64,000 bases of DNA from Odontocerum albicorne (Eukaryota; Arthropoda; Insecta; Trichoptera; Odontoceridae). The stretch covers positions 19,120,251 to 19,184,250 of the forward strand of contig OX463863.1 of NCBI GenBank assembly GCA_949825065.1, given 5' to 3'. Below, piece by piece: positions 20,736 through 32,295 of the stretch. Under the pieces are notes generated by a model. That model had not been told where the DNA came from and made no database searches. It saw only the letters and a list, made by a program, of their open reading frames with translations. Position 1 is the stretch's first letter, and each line of letters starts with the position of its first letter. The translations under genes were made by a program, and so were the position numbers.

Positions 20736-21310
20736 AGGTGTTAACATAAGTTGTGTCCATTTTTTATTTCAAATTTAAAAATAAGCACCAAAAGTAAGAC
20801 AGTGGTAAAGGTTATACGTCTTTCAAAAGAAAATTTTCTGCTCTACAAGATATTGTGTTTGCTTTTACGTTACATATATTATTTTATTTGATTACAAGCC
20901 TTGAAAATGGAATGTCAAGTAGACGAAAGTGAACATTTTCGACACCTCCTTCTGTTCACGTTCAATCGAGGGAACAAAGCTGCCAAAGCTGCTAGCGATA
21001 TTTGCGCAGTGCACGGTGAAGATGTTATGAATGAAAGGACAGCTCTTCGATGGTTTTTGCGTTTCAATGACGGTAATTTCAACCTGAAAGACATGGAGCA
21101 TTCCGGACGACCAGTGGACTTTGATGAGGACCGCTTAAACCATATTATTCATGAAGATCCCCTTCAAACCACCGTAGAATTGGCTGAGCAGATGAATTAT
21201 AGTCACATGACTGTATACCACTATCTATGGGAAATCAATGGGAAAAGTCCAAAAGTTCGGCGCTTAGGTTCCACATGTTTTGAGTGAAAACAACAAAAAT
21301 CAACTGTCGA
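20736..21310 (+). mobile_element. mariner 5' fragment, same family as 956-1394
   Basis: Starts with TTAGGTGTTAACATAAG and has the 5' leader also seen near 956. ORF 20901-21287: MECQVDESEHFRHLL..FN, RTALRWFLRF, NHIIHEDPLQTTVELAEQMN, TVYHY; then a frameshift in the SMGK.QKFG region. It ends in an AT-rich block at 21310. Only the DNA-binding half is left. Confidence 0.85.
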
Positions 21311-21880
21311 ACGTTGACTTAATAATATTATTAATAATAAATAATTATTAATATTAATATAATAATTAATTAATAAATAAAATATTGAATAGTAATAAAT
21401 AATGATAAATAATAATATTATACGCTGTTTCACTTTTCGTGACGTTCAAGCCAATTTTCCCTACCGCATAGATACACGTTTCACTTCAAATAGTAAAAAG
21501 TAATAAATTCCGTTGTAAAATGTTCTTAAAGTAAAACGTGTAGCGCTCACTAGCTTAGCTTGAATAGCGGATAGTAGCGCACAATAGAACTCCGGCCATT
21601 GCATATGTTGCCGACCTGCTGAGACGAGTGGCTATAATATCGGTAAAGCAGCACGCGACACTTAACTCCGTTTTATACCGCTAGGTGTGTTGGTGTCGCC
21701 AGTCATTCACATGATTTCAATTTTATTACGAAAACAACATATGTACCTATGTCAAAAATAATATTATGAAAAGATGTGTCACTTAGACAAATAATTTTGA
21801 AAAACTAATCAAATCCGGCTGCAAATATTATTAAATTATCAAATAAATTAATATGTGGTATTGTGTCATCATATGCTGAA
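21310..21880. other. AT-rich block, then unrecognised sequence
   Basis: 21310-21425 is (TAA)-rich and looks like a continuation of the block at 20390. 21430-21880 shows no ORF or known repeat. Confidence 0.5.
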
Positions 21881-21889
21881 AGTTGAACA

Positions 21890-23090
21890 TATATGAAAGC
21901 GAATGGTACCTAAATTGATTGGTTTAATATTTCGAAAGGGGTAAAGCAGGGAAGCGTTATGTCACCCTGGTTGTTCAATGTTTATATAGATTCGTGTTTG
22001 AAGCTACTACATAGGTCAATTGGTGGCATACAAATATCGAATTAATATGCGGATTAATGTATGCAGATGACATAGTAGTGTTGAAGGAGAGTGAAGATTA
22101 ATTGTAGAGTTTGATTGTATGAGAGATGAGAAGAGAAATATCTAAGAATGAATGTTGCAAAATCCAAAATAATGGTGGTAGAAAAGTGTGAAAGGAAAAG
22201 TAAATGCGAGAAATGGATGAATAATGATAGATTGGAGCAAATTGAGGAATTCTGTTATTTGAGTAGTATTTTCTCAGATGATGGAATAGTTAACATGTAT
22301 ATAAGGCGGCGTGTGATGATAGGAAACAATGTCAATTGGGCACTAAAACATATATACTCGAATCGGACAATAAAACCTTCTAAGATCTCTGTCCACAATA
22401 GTATTTTGGTATCAACTTTGATGTATGGCAGTGAAACGTAGACGTGGTAAAAGACTGACATGAGCCGAATAAATGCTGTAGAAATACGTGCATTGAGAAG
22501 AATGCATGGAGTGGCAATGTATGGCAGAATACGGAATGAAGTGATAAGGGATGAATGTGAGCTTAATGCTGATGTATTAAATAAGATGGAGAAGAGTGCG
22601 TTGAGATGGTTTTTTTTTCAACCTGGCGAGTTTATTGCCATGTGGCAATCTCTTCCAACCAACCAGAAAGGTGGTTTTTATAGGCCCTAAGTGTTAACCA
22701 GACTGGAATCCTATATAAAAAAATCTGGGTTCCAGCGGGGATCGAAACCGCAACCTCCGGATCGGCAGACAAGTGTCTTACCACCAGGCCACGCAGGTCG
22801 TCCGTGGATTGGACATGTGGAACGAATTAATGAAGAAAGACTAACAAAACAGATATATAGTGCACATGTGAGGGAAGAGCGTGTGAGAGGAAGACTAAGA
22901 AAGGTATCATTGGATCAAGTGAAGGACATTCTGAAAGAAGAAAACGTAAAAGTCAGAGAAATCATAGAGGTTGCATGAGAAGATGTATGGATGTGGAGGA
23001 GGCTACGGATGAGTCGAGAAAGAAAATTATGGCGCTCTGTCCTCTTTGCCTACCTTGACAGGGAAATGGCGTGATGATATGTATGTATGT
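21890..23090 (+). mobile_element. LINE-A, best-preserved RT 3' half, split by a SINE
   Basis: Order: GVKQGSVMSPWLFNVYIDS (RT motif), a damaged YAD region near 22060, MNVAKSKIMVVEKCERKSK, NNDRLEQIEEFCYLSSIFSD, VNWALKHIYSNRT, STLMYGSET, INAVEIRALRRMHGVAMYGR, VLNKMEKSALRWF, then a SINE at 22611-22807, then GHVERINEERLTKQIYSAHV, EERVRGRLRKVSLDQVKDIL and the tail to 23085. Stops remain in the RT core, so it is inactive. It is the best reference here for reading the other LINE-A pieces. Confidence 0.9.
22611..22807 (-). mobile_element. tRNA-derived SINE inserted in LINE-A
   Basis: On the minus strand: box A-like GCGTGGCCTGGTGGTAAGAC, box B-like GGTTTCGATCCCCGC, a body with GGATTCCAGTCTGGTTAAC and GGGCCTATAAAAACCACC, and a terminal poly-A (the T run at 22611). 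It separates LRWF from GHVERI in the LINE-A ORF. A partial body of the same family lies at 63665-63735. Confidence 0.9.
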
Positions 23091-23097
23091 TTCACTA

Positions 23098-23245
23098 AAA
23101 AAACAGTATTTCAAGTCCACCTTTCTAAAAACCATCTCAGCGCGCCCTCCTCCACCTTACTCAACACATCAGCCTTAAGTTCACATTCTATCCTAACCTA
23201 ACAAAACAAACATACAGCACCGTCCTATACTTCCTTAGTATCACA
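23098..23245. repeat. LINE-A scraps leading into a tandem array
   Basis: 23125-23195 is LINE-A minus strand (TACTCAACACATCAGCCTTA). 23196-23235 carries AACAAAACAAACATACAGCA then CCGTCCTAT, the same border that flanks the inverted array at 27325. Confidence 0.6.
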
Positions 23246-25392
23246 ATCTTATGTTCCATCAATATCACAATCTTATGTTACATCAAGATCACAATACTAT
23301 GTCCCATCGAAGTCACAATCCTATGTCCCATTAAGATAATCATCAAGATCACGATCCCATGTCCCATCAAGATTAACATTCTATATCACATCAAGATCAC
23401 TTTCCCATATACCATCAAGGTCACAATTCCATGTCCCATCAAGATTATATCCCATATCTCATCTAGATCACTATCCCATGTCCCATCAAGATAACAATTT
23501 CATATCCCATCGAGATTAACATCCCATATCACATCAAGATCACTTTTCCATGTACCATCAAGACCACAATTTCATATCTCATCCAGATCACTATCCCATA
23601 TCCCATCAAGATTAATATCTCATGTCCCATCAAGATAACAATTTCATATTCCATCAAGATTAACATTCCATATCACATCAAGATCACTTTCCCATATACC
23701 ATCAAGGTCACAATTCCATGCCCCATCAAGATTACATCCCATATCTCATCTAGATCACTATCCCATGCCCCATCAAGATAACAGTTTCATATCCCATCAA
23801 TATTAACATTCCATATGATATCAAGATCACTTTTCCATGTACCATCAAGATCACAATTCCATATCTCATTCAGATCACTATCCCATGTCCATCAAGACCA
23901 ATATCCCATGTCCCATCAAGATAACAATTTCATATTCCATCAAGATTAACATCCCATATCACATCAAGATCACTTTCCTATATACCATCAAGGTCACAAT
24001 TCCATGTCCCATCAAGATAACAGTTTCATATCCTATCAAGATTAACATTCCATATGACATCAAGATCACTTTTCCATGTACCATCAAGACCACAATTCCA
24101 TATCTCATCCAGATTACTATCCCATGTCCCATCAAGATCAATATCTCATGTCCCATCAAGATAACAATTTCATATCCCATCAAGATTAACATCCCATATC
24201 ACATCAAGATCACTTTCCTATATACCATCAAGGTCACAATTCCATGTCCCATCAAGATTACATCCCATATCTCATCTAGACCACTATTCCATGTCCCATC
24301 AAGATAACAGTTTCATATCCTATCAAGATTAACATTCCATATGACATCAAGATCACTTTTCCATGTACCATCAAGACCACAATTCCATATCTCACCCAGA
24401 TCACTATCCCATGTCCCATCAAGATCAATATCTCATGTCCCATCAAGATAACAATTTCATATCCCATCAAGATTAACATCTCATATCACATCAAGATCAC
24501 TTTCCTATATATCATCAAGGTCACAATTCCATGTCCCATCAAGATTACATCCCATATCTCATCTAGACCACTATTCCATGTCTCATAAAGATAACAGTTT
24601 CATATCCTATCAAGATTAACATTCCATATGACATCAAGATCACTTTTCCATGTACCATCAAGACCACAATTCCATATCTCACCCAGATCACTATCTCATG
24701 TCCCATCAAGATCAATATCCCATATACCATCAAGATTAACATCCCATATCACATCAAGATCACTTTCCCATATACCATCAAGGTCACAATTCCATGTCCC
24801 ATCAAGATAACATCCCATATCTCATCTAGACCACTATTCCATGTCCCATCAAGATAACAGTTTCATATCCCATCAAGATTAACATTCCATATGACATCAA
24901 GATCACTTTTCCATGTACCATCAAGGTCACAATTCCGTGTCCCATCAAGATAACATCCCATATCTCATCTAGACCACTATTCCATGTCCCATCAAGATAA
25001 CAGTTTCATATCCCATCAAGATTAACATTCCATATGGCATCAAGATCACTTTTCCATGAACCATCAAGACCACAATTCCAAATCTCATCCAGATCACTAT
25101 CTCATGTCCCATCAAGATCAATATCCCATATACCATCAAGATTAACATCCCATATCACATCAAGATCACTTTCCCATATACCATCAAGGCCACAATTCCA
25201 TGTCCCATCAAGATTACATCCCACATCTCATCTAGATCACTATCCCATGTCCCATCAAGATCAACATCCCATGTATCATCAAGTTCACAATTCCATGTTC
25301 CACCAAGATTAATATTTCATATCACATCAAGATCACTATCCCATGTCCCATCAAGATTAAGATCCCATGTACCATCAAAATCAGAATCCTAA
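23246..25392. repeat. 24-bp-unit array, about 2.1 kb
   Basis: Degenerate unit ATCAAGAT.A + ..TCCCAT.T...C, 24 bases long, so each frame gives an octapeptide repeat. A higher-order period of about 0.29 kb (about 12 units) is visible where long identical blocks recur (23959-24192 and 24276-24479). The ORFs over it are artefacts. 25393-25534 has no feature. Confidence 0.93.
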
Positions 25393-25534
25393 GCCCCATC
25401 AATATCGCTACTTAAATCAGCATTGTACGATACAAGATATCGCTGAGATACTTAATATATCGAAAACTTATAAATACGAAAGTTTGCATTTTACCTAAAT
25501 AAATTAATACTTTCCGGAGTAAATACATACATAC

Positions 25535-25935
25535 AATCACGCCATCTCCCTATAGGGGTAAGCAGAAATGAAAGAGCACCAGATTTTACTATCATGACAC
25601 AAATCTTTTGCCTCTTCCACATTCATACATCTTCTCATACAGCTTCTACGATTCCTCTGACTTTTTACATTTCTTTCTTTCAAAATAGCACACACTTGAT
25701 CCAATTATACTTTCATTGGTCTTCCTCTACCACCTCTTCTACTTATATTGGCATTATTTATTCGTTTTGTTAATATTTCTTCATTAGTTTGTTCTAAATG
25801 CCCAAACCATCTCAGCGTGCTCTATCTCGTTTCATTTAAAACATCAGCCTTAAGTTCACACTCATATCTAATTACTTCATTCAGTATAATGTCATACATT
25901 GTCATCCCATGTATTTTTCTACTTTGTAATTCCGT
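25535..25935 (-). mobile_element. LINE-A 3' end
   Basis: Complement of the LINE-A C-terminus: CGCCATCTCCCTATAGGGGT (tail), then GATCCAATTATACTTTCATT (LDQ region), ..TCTTCATTAGTTTGTTC (NEE) and CTTAAGTTCACACTCATA (ECELK). Degenerate. Confidence 0.75.
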
Positions 25936-25939
25936 ATTT

Positions 25940-26335
25940 TAAGTCAAATTCAAAAGTTTCGTATTATAATATACTCGTATGTTCCATAAACAAGATGATA
26001 GCTGGGTCTCATAGTTGGGAATTCCCTTGACATTCCAATGTCAATTAAATTGGAAAACGAAGCTATGTCATGAATTGAGTGATCCGTTGCACACCAGCAA
26101 ACTCGCCGGTCACACCGCTATACTAAATCCGATGACACACCGAAGTGATCTTTGTATCGTACATATGCGTCACCCAAAAATATATGATTTATTTGTTTGT
26201 GTGATATGTAAATATGTACTTGCTGTATACTCATACCTACTGAAATGAAATATTCCTTATGCGTGGCCTTCGCAATAGTTACTATGAAAAGTCGGTCGGC
26301 CCATGCAAGCGAATAACGCGCGAGATACATAGTAT
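25940..26335. other. no recognised gene
   Basis: ORFs of 74-77 codons occur on both strands at 26015-26342 without any family motif or splice context. Confidence 0.35.
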
Positions 26336-26339
26336 CTAG

Positions 26340-26612
26340 CAAGCCATGACGGCATACACGGGCGAATAAAGGGGCTTACGATGAGCGATTGGCTGCACAT
26401 AAGGAACGGAAAACGTCAAAGATATATTCTCAGTTTCTGGAACGTCTAACATACTGTGTTTTTACTTACGACAAACTTCAACCTGTTAAAGAGGAATCTC
26501 TTCGCCCTGCTACTTTTCACCGGAAAAGCAAGAAGTAAACCGGAATCTTCGAGTATTGAGCGACAACCATCTACCTATTTTACAGTATTTGTACCGGTGC
26601 TGTACAATCTTA
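26340..26612 (+). repeat. dispersed repeat S copy 1
   Basis: An inverted partner lies at 29290-29545. Shared blocks include GATGAGCGATTG, GAGGAATCTCTTC.CCCTGCTAC, CTTTTCACCG, CGAGTAT.GAGC and TTTGTACCGGTGC.GTAC at one edge. No ORF of note. Probably a small non-autonomous transposon. Confidence 0.65.
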
Positions 26613-27330
26613 ATGGGACATATTATTGTGATCTTAATGTAACACAAGATTGTGATCTTGATGGAACATAAGATTGTGATCTTAATGTAACATAAGATTG
26701 TGATCTTGATGGAACATACGATTGTGATCTTAATGTAACATAAGATTGTGATCTTGATGGAACATAAGATTGTGATCTTGATGGAACATAAGATTGTGAT
26801 CTTGATGTAACATAAGATTGTGATCTTGGTGTAATATAAGATTTTGATCTTGATGTAACATAAGATTGTGATCTTGATGTAACATAAGATTGTGATCTTG
26901 ATGCAACATAAGATTGTGATCTTAATGTAACATAAGATTGTGATCTTGATGTATTTACAGTCTTTGTACTGGTGCTGTACAATCTAATGGGGCATATTAT
27001 TGTGACCTCGATGAGACAATGTATTGTGATCTTGATGTAACATAAGATTGTGATCTTGATGTAACATAAGATTGTGATCTTGATGGAACATACGATTGTG
27101 ATCTTGATGGAACATAAGATTGTGATCTTGATGTAACATAAGATTGTGATCTTGATGGAACATAAGATTGTGATATTGATGTAACGTAAGATTGTAATCT
27201 TGATGTAACGTAAGATTGTGATCTTGATGTAACATAAGATTTTGATCTTAATGTAACATAATATTGTGATCTCGATGTAACATAAGATTGTGATCTTGAT
27301 GTAACATAAGATTGTGACATTGAAGAAGCA
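26613..27330. repeat. 24-bp-unit array, inverted relative to 23246-25392
   Basis: The unit GATCTTGATGTAACATAAGA + TTGT repeats every 24 bases; its complement matches the left units of the first array. The spacer TTTGTACTGGTGCTGTACAA interrupts at about 26965. The right border (ATGGTGCTGTATGTTTGTT) mirrors the left border of the first array. Confidence 0.93.
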
Positions 27331-27455
27331 TAGGATGGTGCTGTATGTTTGTTTTCTTAGTATATTCCTTCATTCATTCGTTCCACGTGTCATAGCCATC
27401 TTAGTATTATTTTCTTCTTCATCTTACTCAATACACCAGTCTTAAGGTTACATTA
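27331..27455 (-). repeat. LINE-A scrap
   Basis: TTCATTCATTCGTTCCACGT and CTTACTCAATACACCAGTCT are LINE-A minus-strand sequence (ERMNE and LSK regions). Confidence 0.6.
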
Positions 27456-27469
27456 ACACCGACATTTTT

Positions 27470-27640
27470 TTTTCTTTTTGAAAGAATAGATATGACCGAA
27501 GTCATAAATATCCTTATACCTTCGAATACTAGGCGGAAAAATGCCTGCGTCATTCGAGGGGAGTAGCATAGCGCGGGGCTCGAACCGACGACCTTCCGCA
27601 CGGAACTCCAATGCATTATCGCGCGGTCATGTACAGGAGC
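27470..27640 (-). mobile_element. tRNA-derived SINE
   Basis: On the minus strand: a GACCGCGCGATAATGCATTG head, box B GGTTCGAGCCCCGCGC, then AATGACGCAGGCATTTTTCC, GCCTAGTATTCGAAGG and GACTTCGGTCATATC, ending in an A-rich tail (the T run at 27463). Same family as 20088-20270, better preserved. Confidence 0.85.
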
Positions 27641-27769
27641 ATTTCATAAACAGGAGTTTGCAGCCAATAGGCAAGTTTTTTTTTATTAACCCTTCCTTCC
27701 CTGTGATGACTAGTACACATTGATGACTAGTACACATTGCTTCTAAAAACTTTAATATCTCTATAAATA

Positions 27770-28225
27770 TAATAAATACTGGGTTCAGATTTAAGGTATT
27801 CCTCCGTAATACATTTACGCATTGAATGAAAATATAATATTAATAATAATTAGCACTTATCGGTCACATTAGAGATATTTTATGAAAATCGGGAATAAAT
27901 TCACCAATACATTCAAACGTGTCTCAGTGTGTGACGTAGGTATATTCATTATCAAAAATCGCTATGGGTGAGGAAGCGACGCTTCAGTAGCTCGCGGGCT
28001 TTCGTTTGAGGTGGTCACTTCGCCCGTTTTGTGAACGTCGTCCGATGTTTTTTTTCAATTAAATTTCAATTATTATCACTTTTGACTTCAAATTTAATTA
28101 ATTTAAGCGATTGGCTATGATTACTTTCGATTTTAAATCGCTCATTTTTACATGTGTATTGAATACACAGCACCGTAACGCGCGGATTTTTTTAGCACAG
28201 GAAGGGAAAGGTTAAACAAAGTAAT
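27770..28225 (-). repeat. dispersed repeat P copy 2, without nested Q
   Basis: Inverse match to 15535-16275 but contiguous where that copy holds Q. This is the empty-site version. Confidence 0.75.
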
Positions 28226-28495
28226 ATATAGCACAAGTATTTGCTAAGGCTTTACCTACGAGTATATACACATTTATTACTTAACTAATCTTATTTATAT
28301 ATTATCATTTATGCACTTACTTAATCTTATTTTCCTACATGGCATTTTATTTTTTATAATCTTAATAAATTATTTCTTAGAAATAATTAACACCTAGATA
28401 CTAATTATAACTAGATAACAATTCTTACAACTAATTATTAAGCAAGAACAAGTCCACTCGTTCAGGCTACTGCGAGCCAATAGGCAAGTAAAAAT
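28226..28495. other. AT-rich, no recognised feature
   Basis: No ORF, terminus or repeat unit identified. Confidence 0.4.
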
Positions 28496-28499
28496 ATCT

Positions 28500-28592
28500 A
28501 TAGTTATAGTTTATTTGTAGTTAAGGCGGTTGTTACGGTAAACATTGTGACGGTTTATATTTATTTTATCAAACACTATTTATTCCACTTTA
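28500..28592. repeat. repeat Q fragment
   Basis: TTGTAGTTAAGGCGGTTGTT...AACATTGTG and ATCAAACACTATTTATTCCA match Q. Confidence 0.55.
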
Positions 28593-28617
28593 CGTCATTC
28601 ATAACATATCACTCATG

Positions 28618-28775
28618 ATAAAGCAATACCTCGCATACCACTTTTGTCAAAACCGTGTTTTTTATGTAGTTGGTCATTAAATGTGTGAATACGTAACCTG
28701 GCAAAAGCTCGTATCTTTAAAATAATTATTTGTGTCTCTAATTCAATTAAAGCAATACCTCGTATCCCATTTTGT
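28618..28775. repeat. imperfect direct duplication
   Basis: AAAGCAATACCTCGCATACC at about 28620 and AAAGCAATACCTCGTATCCC at about 28750 are followed by TTTTGTC. A weaker third version lies near 30020. The 88-residue minus-strand ORF over this is not convincing. Confidence 0.55.
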
Positions 28776-28879
28776 CCACTGCAAACCCCACAAAGAGGGT
28801 TAAGAGATATTGCTATAGAATTATTAACAAACATGGCCGCCCGTTGACTGAAATGGCGTGCGTAACCCTCATTATTCAC

Positions 28880-29285
28880 TGTAGTTCACGCGCTAATTGT
28901 TTTGACATTTGATGCCAAAACTTAATTCATCTCCTAGGAAAGTGACTTTAAAAAAATGTCATCTCCAAGAATTGAAATCAGTCATTCCTCCAGATAATTC
29001 CTCTTTCTATGACTGCCTTCCTCACGAATAACACATTGGAAATTGTCGACTATTTGAACCAGAAGTACTAGGAGTATTTTAGCTTGTTCAAATGTTTTTA
29101 CTACAATCTCATAGCCAATAAAAACTGATGTACTTTTTTCAATTTCATGAACACATAATATCTATTTTATTTGCTTCTTGATGATTTTTTTATATAGTTG
29201 GGTCATCACTGGGTCATATGTTGTATTTTTTAAAAACAATTATCTAGGTCATATTATATAATATAAATACTATCCTACAGTTCTT
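28880..29285. other. no recognised gene
   Basis: AT-rich; nothing supportable. Confidence 0.4.
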
Positions 29286-29289
29286 TGTA

Positions 29290-29545
29290 CCAGTGTGTAC
29301 GGCACCGGTACAAAGAACTGTAACAAAGGTGGACGGCTACTGCTCGATACTCGGAGAATTCGGCACACGTTCAAAGGTGTATGTCGGTGAAAAGGTAGCA
29401 GGGGGAAGAGATTCCTCTTATGCAGGTAGTAGATGGTTTCAAGTAAAACACAGTAGGCGGGGTGAACTGAGAAAGTGATTTATTTGGCCTTTTCGCTTCT
29501 TATGTACGGTCAATCGCTCATCGCAAGCGCCTGTTTTCGTTTCTA
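29290..29545 (-). repeat. dispersed repeat S copy 2
   Basis: Inverse of 26340-26612. At its left edge GTACCAGTGTGTACGGCACC and GGTACAAAGAACTGTAAC form a short hairpin. The 61-residue ORF inside is not supported as a gene. Confidence 0.65.
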
Positions 29546-30690
29546 CCTACCATCACAACTCGCGAAATGTCACAATTTTCGGAAGTTGTGCGCCTGCAGA
29601 GGCCGGCTTGCTTGCGATATAGTCTCGCGGTGACCGCGCATAAGGTAACAAACATAAAATTATCACATACAAAATGCTAAATAACGTCAAAATATATCAA
29701 TACAAATATTAACAGGGATTTATATATATACAAGAAAACAAATGTCTTATATTTAAGGCGACGCATACGTTCATTATAGTCGCCGAGACTTTTCTCAGCA
29801 TTTACATACATTCCAACAAATACCCAAGAATCGAATACCAAACAACAAGAAGAATATGTCCATCATATTTTAGGGTGACGCATACGTCCGATACATAGGG
29901 ATTTTTAAATAAATGATAATGCATAAAGCGTGTGTTTTTATTGTAACAGTAGATATTATTATTAGTGCATTTGTTAGAAGCAATTACTTGTAAGCCACAA
30001 TATTGTTACTTTAGTGGAAGCAATATCTAGTATCCCACATAAGTAAAAAGAAACAAATATTTTTATAAAAGTAGATAACTAATATTATAAGTAAATATAA
30101 TTAAAAAATGTAGATATTATGAAGTTTTTGCGTCCCCTGTATAATTTGTATTAAGTGGCTTACGAGCAATAAAGTGAACTAACCAGTGTTTGATAAAATA
30201 AATTATAATGTCTATAGTTATCTTAGTTCACAGCCAATATTGAGAAAGAAAAAGAAAAAAATGTCTATGGAAACCATAAATCGATTAGCGATAGGACTGT
30301 GAATTGTGCTCGTAAATATATATGAAATTTTCACATTCTAATTTATTATAATCGACCCATTCACGTAATGTGGCATTTCAGAATTACAGTTCTTCATCTG
30401 TGGGCGCTATCATATGGTTTTACAACTTTAATATTCGAACCGTGAATTGTCGCAAACGAAAGTAAATTATTTTTAGCTATATAATGTTCTAAAACCGCAA
30501 AAATCATGTTTAAATCAATACAAATAATTAATGAAATCCGCGTGTTCGAGTGAATAGTGTATTTACATTTTCAACCATTTATAAGAAAAGATATAAAGTT
30601 TTTTTATGCGAAGGTAACCTGTCAATATGATTTTTAGATTGTTCTATTGTTGAATATAGTTTAATTTATATCAGTTTAGTTTATGTATAG
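29546..30690. other. no recognised gene; short Q scrap at 30188-30230
   Basis: AT-rich. GGCGACGCATACGTTCATTA and GGTGACGCATACGTCCGATA (29757, 29873) form a small duplication. 30188-30230 (GTGTTTGATAAAATAAATTA) matches repeat Q. Confidence 0.45.
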
Positions 30691-31255
30691 ATTCATGTGT
30701 GCTCGATCTGAAAGATGGTGGGAGAGGTGTAAGAAAGTTATGTAAATGTAAAGTATCCGGTGGTAAATAATACACATTGGGATAAGAAATACTGTCGGCC
30801 ATAATCGGCTAGCTTCGGCTTTGTAGAGCGTCGTTTCTGTAATTTATACACGTGTTCCGTCGCGTCGTCGCGTAGCGCATCGTGCGACAGAGACGACGCT
30901 TTACAAAGCCATGTGTATTACTTACTGCCGAGTACTGTATGTGAACTTTTGTATGCAGAGGATATGGTTATGATTGTTGAGAATGGAGGTGATGTAAGGG
31001 ATATGATAAGTGAGCTATATGAGAGATGTCTAGTTAAAGGGTTGGAAATGAATGTAGCGAAATCAAAGGTTACAGTTATAGAAAGGAGTGTGGTAATGTA
31101 TGGGTTAACTCAGAGAAACTGGAGCAGGTTGATGGGTTCTGTTATCTGGGCAGTATGTTTACGTGGGATGGGGTAGTTGAAAGGGACATTGGAAAAAGGG
31201 TAGCGACAGAGAACAGCAAAGGTAGACGGAGCACTTAATGTTACATACAAGTATT
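30691..31255 (+). mobile_element. LINE-A fragment interrupted by MITE-F
   Basis: 30695-30750 is LINE-A before YADD (GTGCTCGATCTGAAAGATGG); 30940 onward resumes with VCELLYAEDMVMIVENGGD, ISELYERCLVKGLEMNVAKSK and a damaged LGSMFTWDG region to about 31255. YADD is changed to YAED. Confidence 0.85.
30749..30939. mobile_element. MITE-F copy 2 inserted in LINE-A
   Basis: TA at both borders (30749-30750 and 30938-30939). The uninterrupted LINE (31866-31890) reads AAATGTATGTGAGCTTC, so removing the element and one TA restores it. The arms are less symmetrical than copy 1; the right arm is shortened. Confidence 0.88.
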
Positions 31256-31600
31256 CAAACTCCTGTTGCAATAACACGCTCCTTTACCTCCCTTTGCCTT
31301 TATTGAATTCGGCACGCCATTGTATGTCATGGGAGCTAAATAGGCATATTGCCTTTGGGCAAAAGAATTTTTTAACTCTAGGGATGGTGAACATTTGACC
31401 AGTTGCCATGCGTGTCACGTGTCTCTGCTGAGTCTGCATCTTCCCTTCCTCTCGATGGTAGTGCCAGAGAATGGATTTGAGATGTAAATTGGCTATGTTC
31501 AGGACCCGATACTCTCTGAAGAGCTCCGCCTAGGGATACCGGGCAAGAAGTTTATTAATTAATTTTATAATAAATTTTTGGGAAACCTGCAATATGTGTT
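31256..31600. other. no recognised gene
   Basis: More GC-balanced than its surroundings (31290-31550) with no ORF. Possibly a degraded LINE untranslated region, but I could not match it. Confidence 0.35.
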
Positions 31601-31604
31601 TTTG

Positions 31605-31790
31605 TGTTAAGGTGTTATTTATGGTATGTATTGCCATTTTTGTAACTATGTTAAGGTGTTATTTATGGTATGTATTGCCATTTTTATAACTATGTTAAGG
31701 TGTTATTTATGGTATGTATTGCCATTTTTGTAACTATGCTATATCAACAGTAACAAAAATGGCAATACATAAATAATAGTGTGTTGGTGC
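31605..31790. repeat. 44-bp tandem repeat, 3 copies, closed by a hairpin
   Basis: The unit TTAAGGTGTTATTTATGGTA + TGTATTGCCATTTTTGTAAC + TATG is repeated three times; AACAAAAATGGCAATACATA follows in the opposite sense. Confidence 0.9.
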
Positions 31791-31839
31791 TCACCTTGAT
31801 TTAATCTAAGGCCGCAGTTACTGCATTCCTATCCTTATA

Positions 31840-32245
31840 CTCAATTTATATATGAGTGAAGTAAATGTATGTGAGCTTCTGTATGCAGATGATGTGGTTA
31901 TGCTTGTTGGGAATGGAGGGGATTTAAGGGATGTGATAAGTGAGCTATATGAGAGATGTCTAGTGAAAGGGTTGGAAATGAATGTAGCGAAATCAAAAGT
32001 TACAGTTATAGTGAGGTAAATAGTGTGTGCGGTGTGTGGGTAAAGTCAAAGGAACCGGAGCAGATTGGTGAGTTCTGTTATCTGGGCAGTGTATTTACAT
32101 GTGATGGGCGAGTTGAAAGGGACATTGGAAAGAAGGTAGCGACAGACATAAAATACAGATTGAAAATATTACATGCATCACGCCGTGTCTGTTGCGGGGT
32201 AGCCAAAGAGAATAGATCAACACATGGTTCCTTCCCACTATGAGA
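31840..32245 (+). mobile_element. LINE-A fragment
   Basis: MSEVNVCELLYADDVVMLVG with an intact YADD, SELYERCLVKGLEMNVAKSK, then EPEQIGEFCYLGSVFTCDGR and VERDIGKKVATD. A frameshift lies between the two parts near 32010. It ends in LINE tail-like text at about 32220. Confidence 0.85.
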
Positions 32246-32295
32246 GAACAAACATTCCACTTCCATGAATGTCAAAGTTGCTGTTCTTTTTCATT

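Noticed and set aside
22750..22800. A tRNA gene at the SINE head; also at 20090 and 27590
   Set aside because: Box A and B are present, but no full cloverleaf can be formed and a SINE body with an A tail follows.
23837..25312. Octapeptide-repeat ORFs, also 26623-27320
   Set aside because: Consequence of a 24-bp unit; no start context, composition is that of the repeat.
29293..29478. 61-codon ORF
   Set aside because: Lies within dispersed repeat S; the second S copy does not keep the frame.
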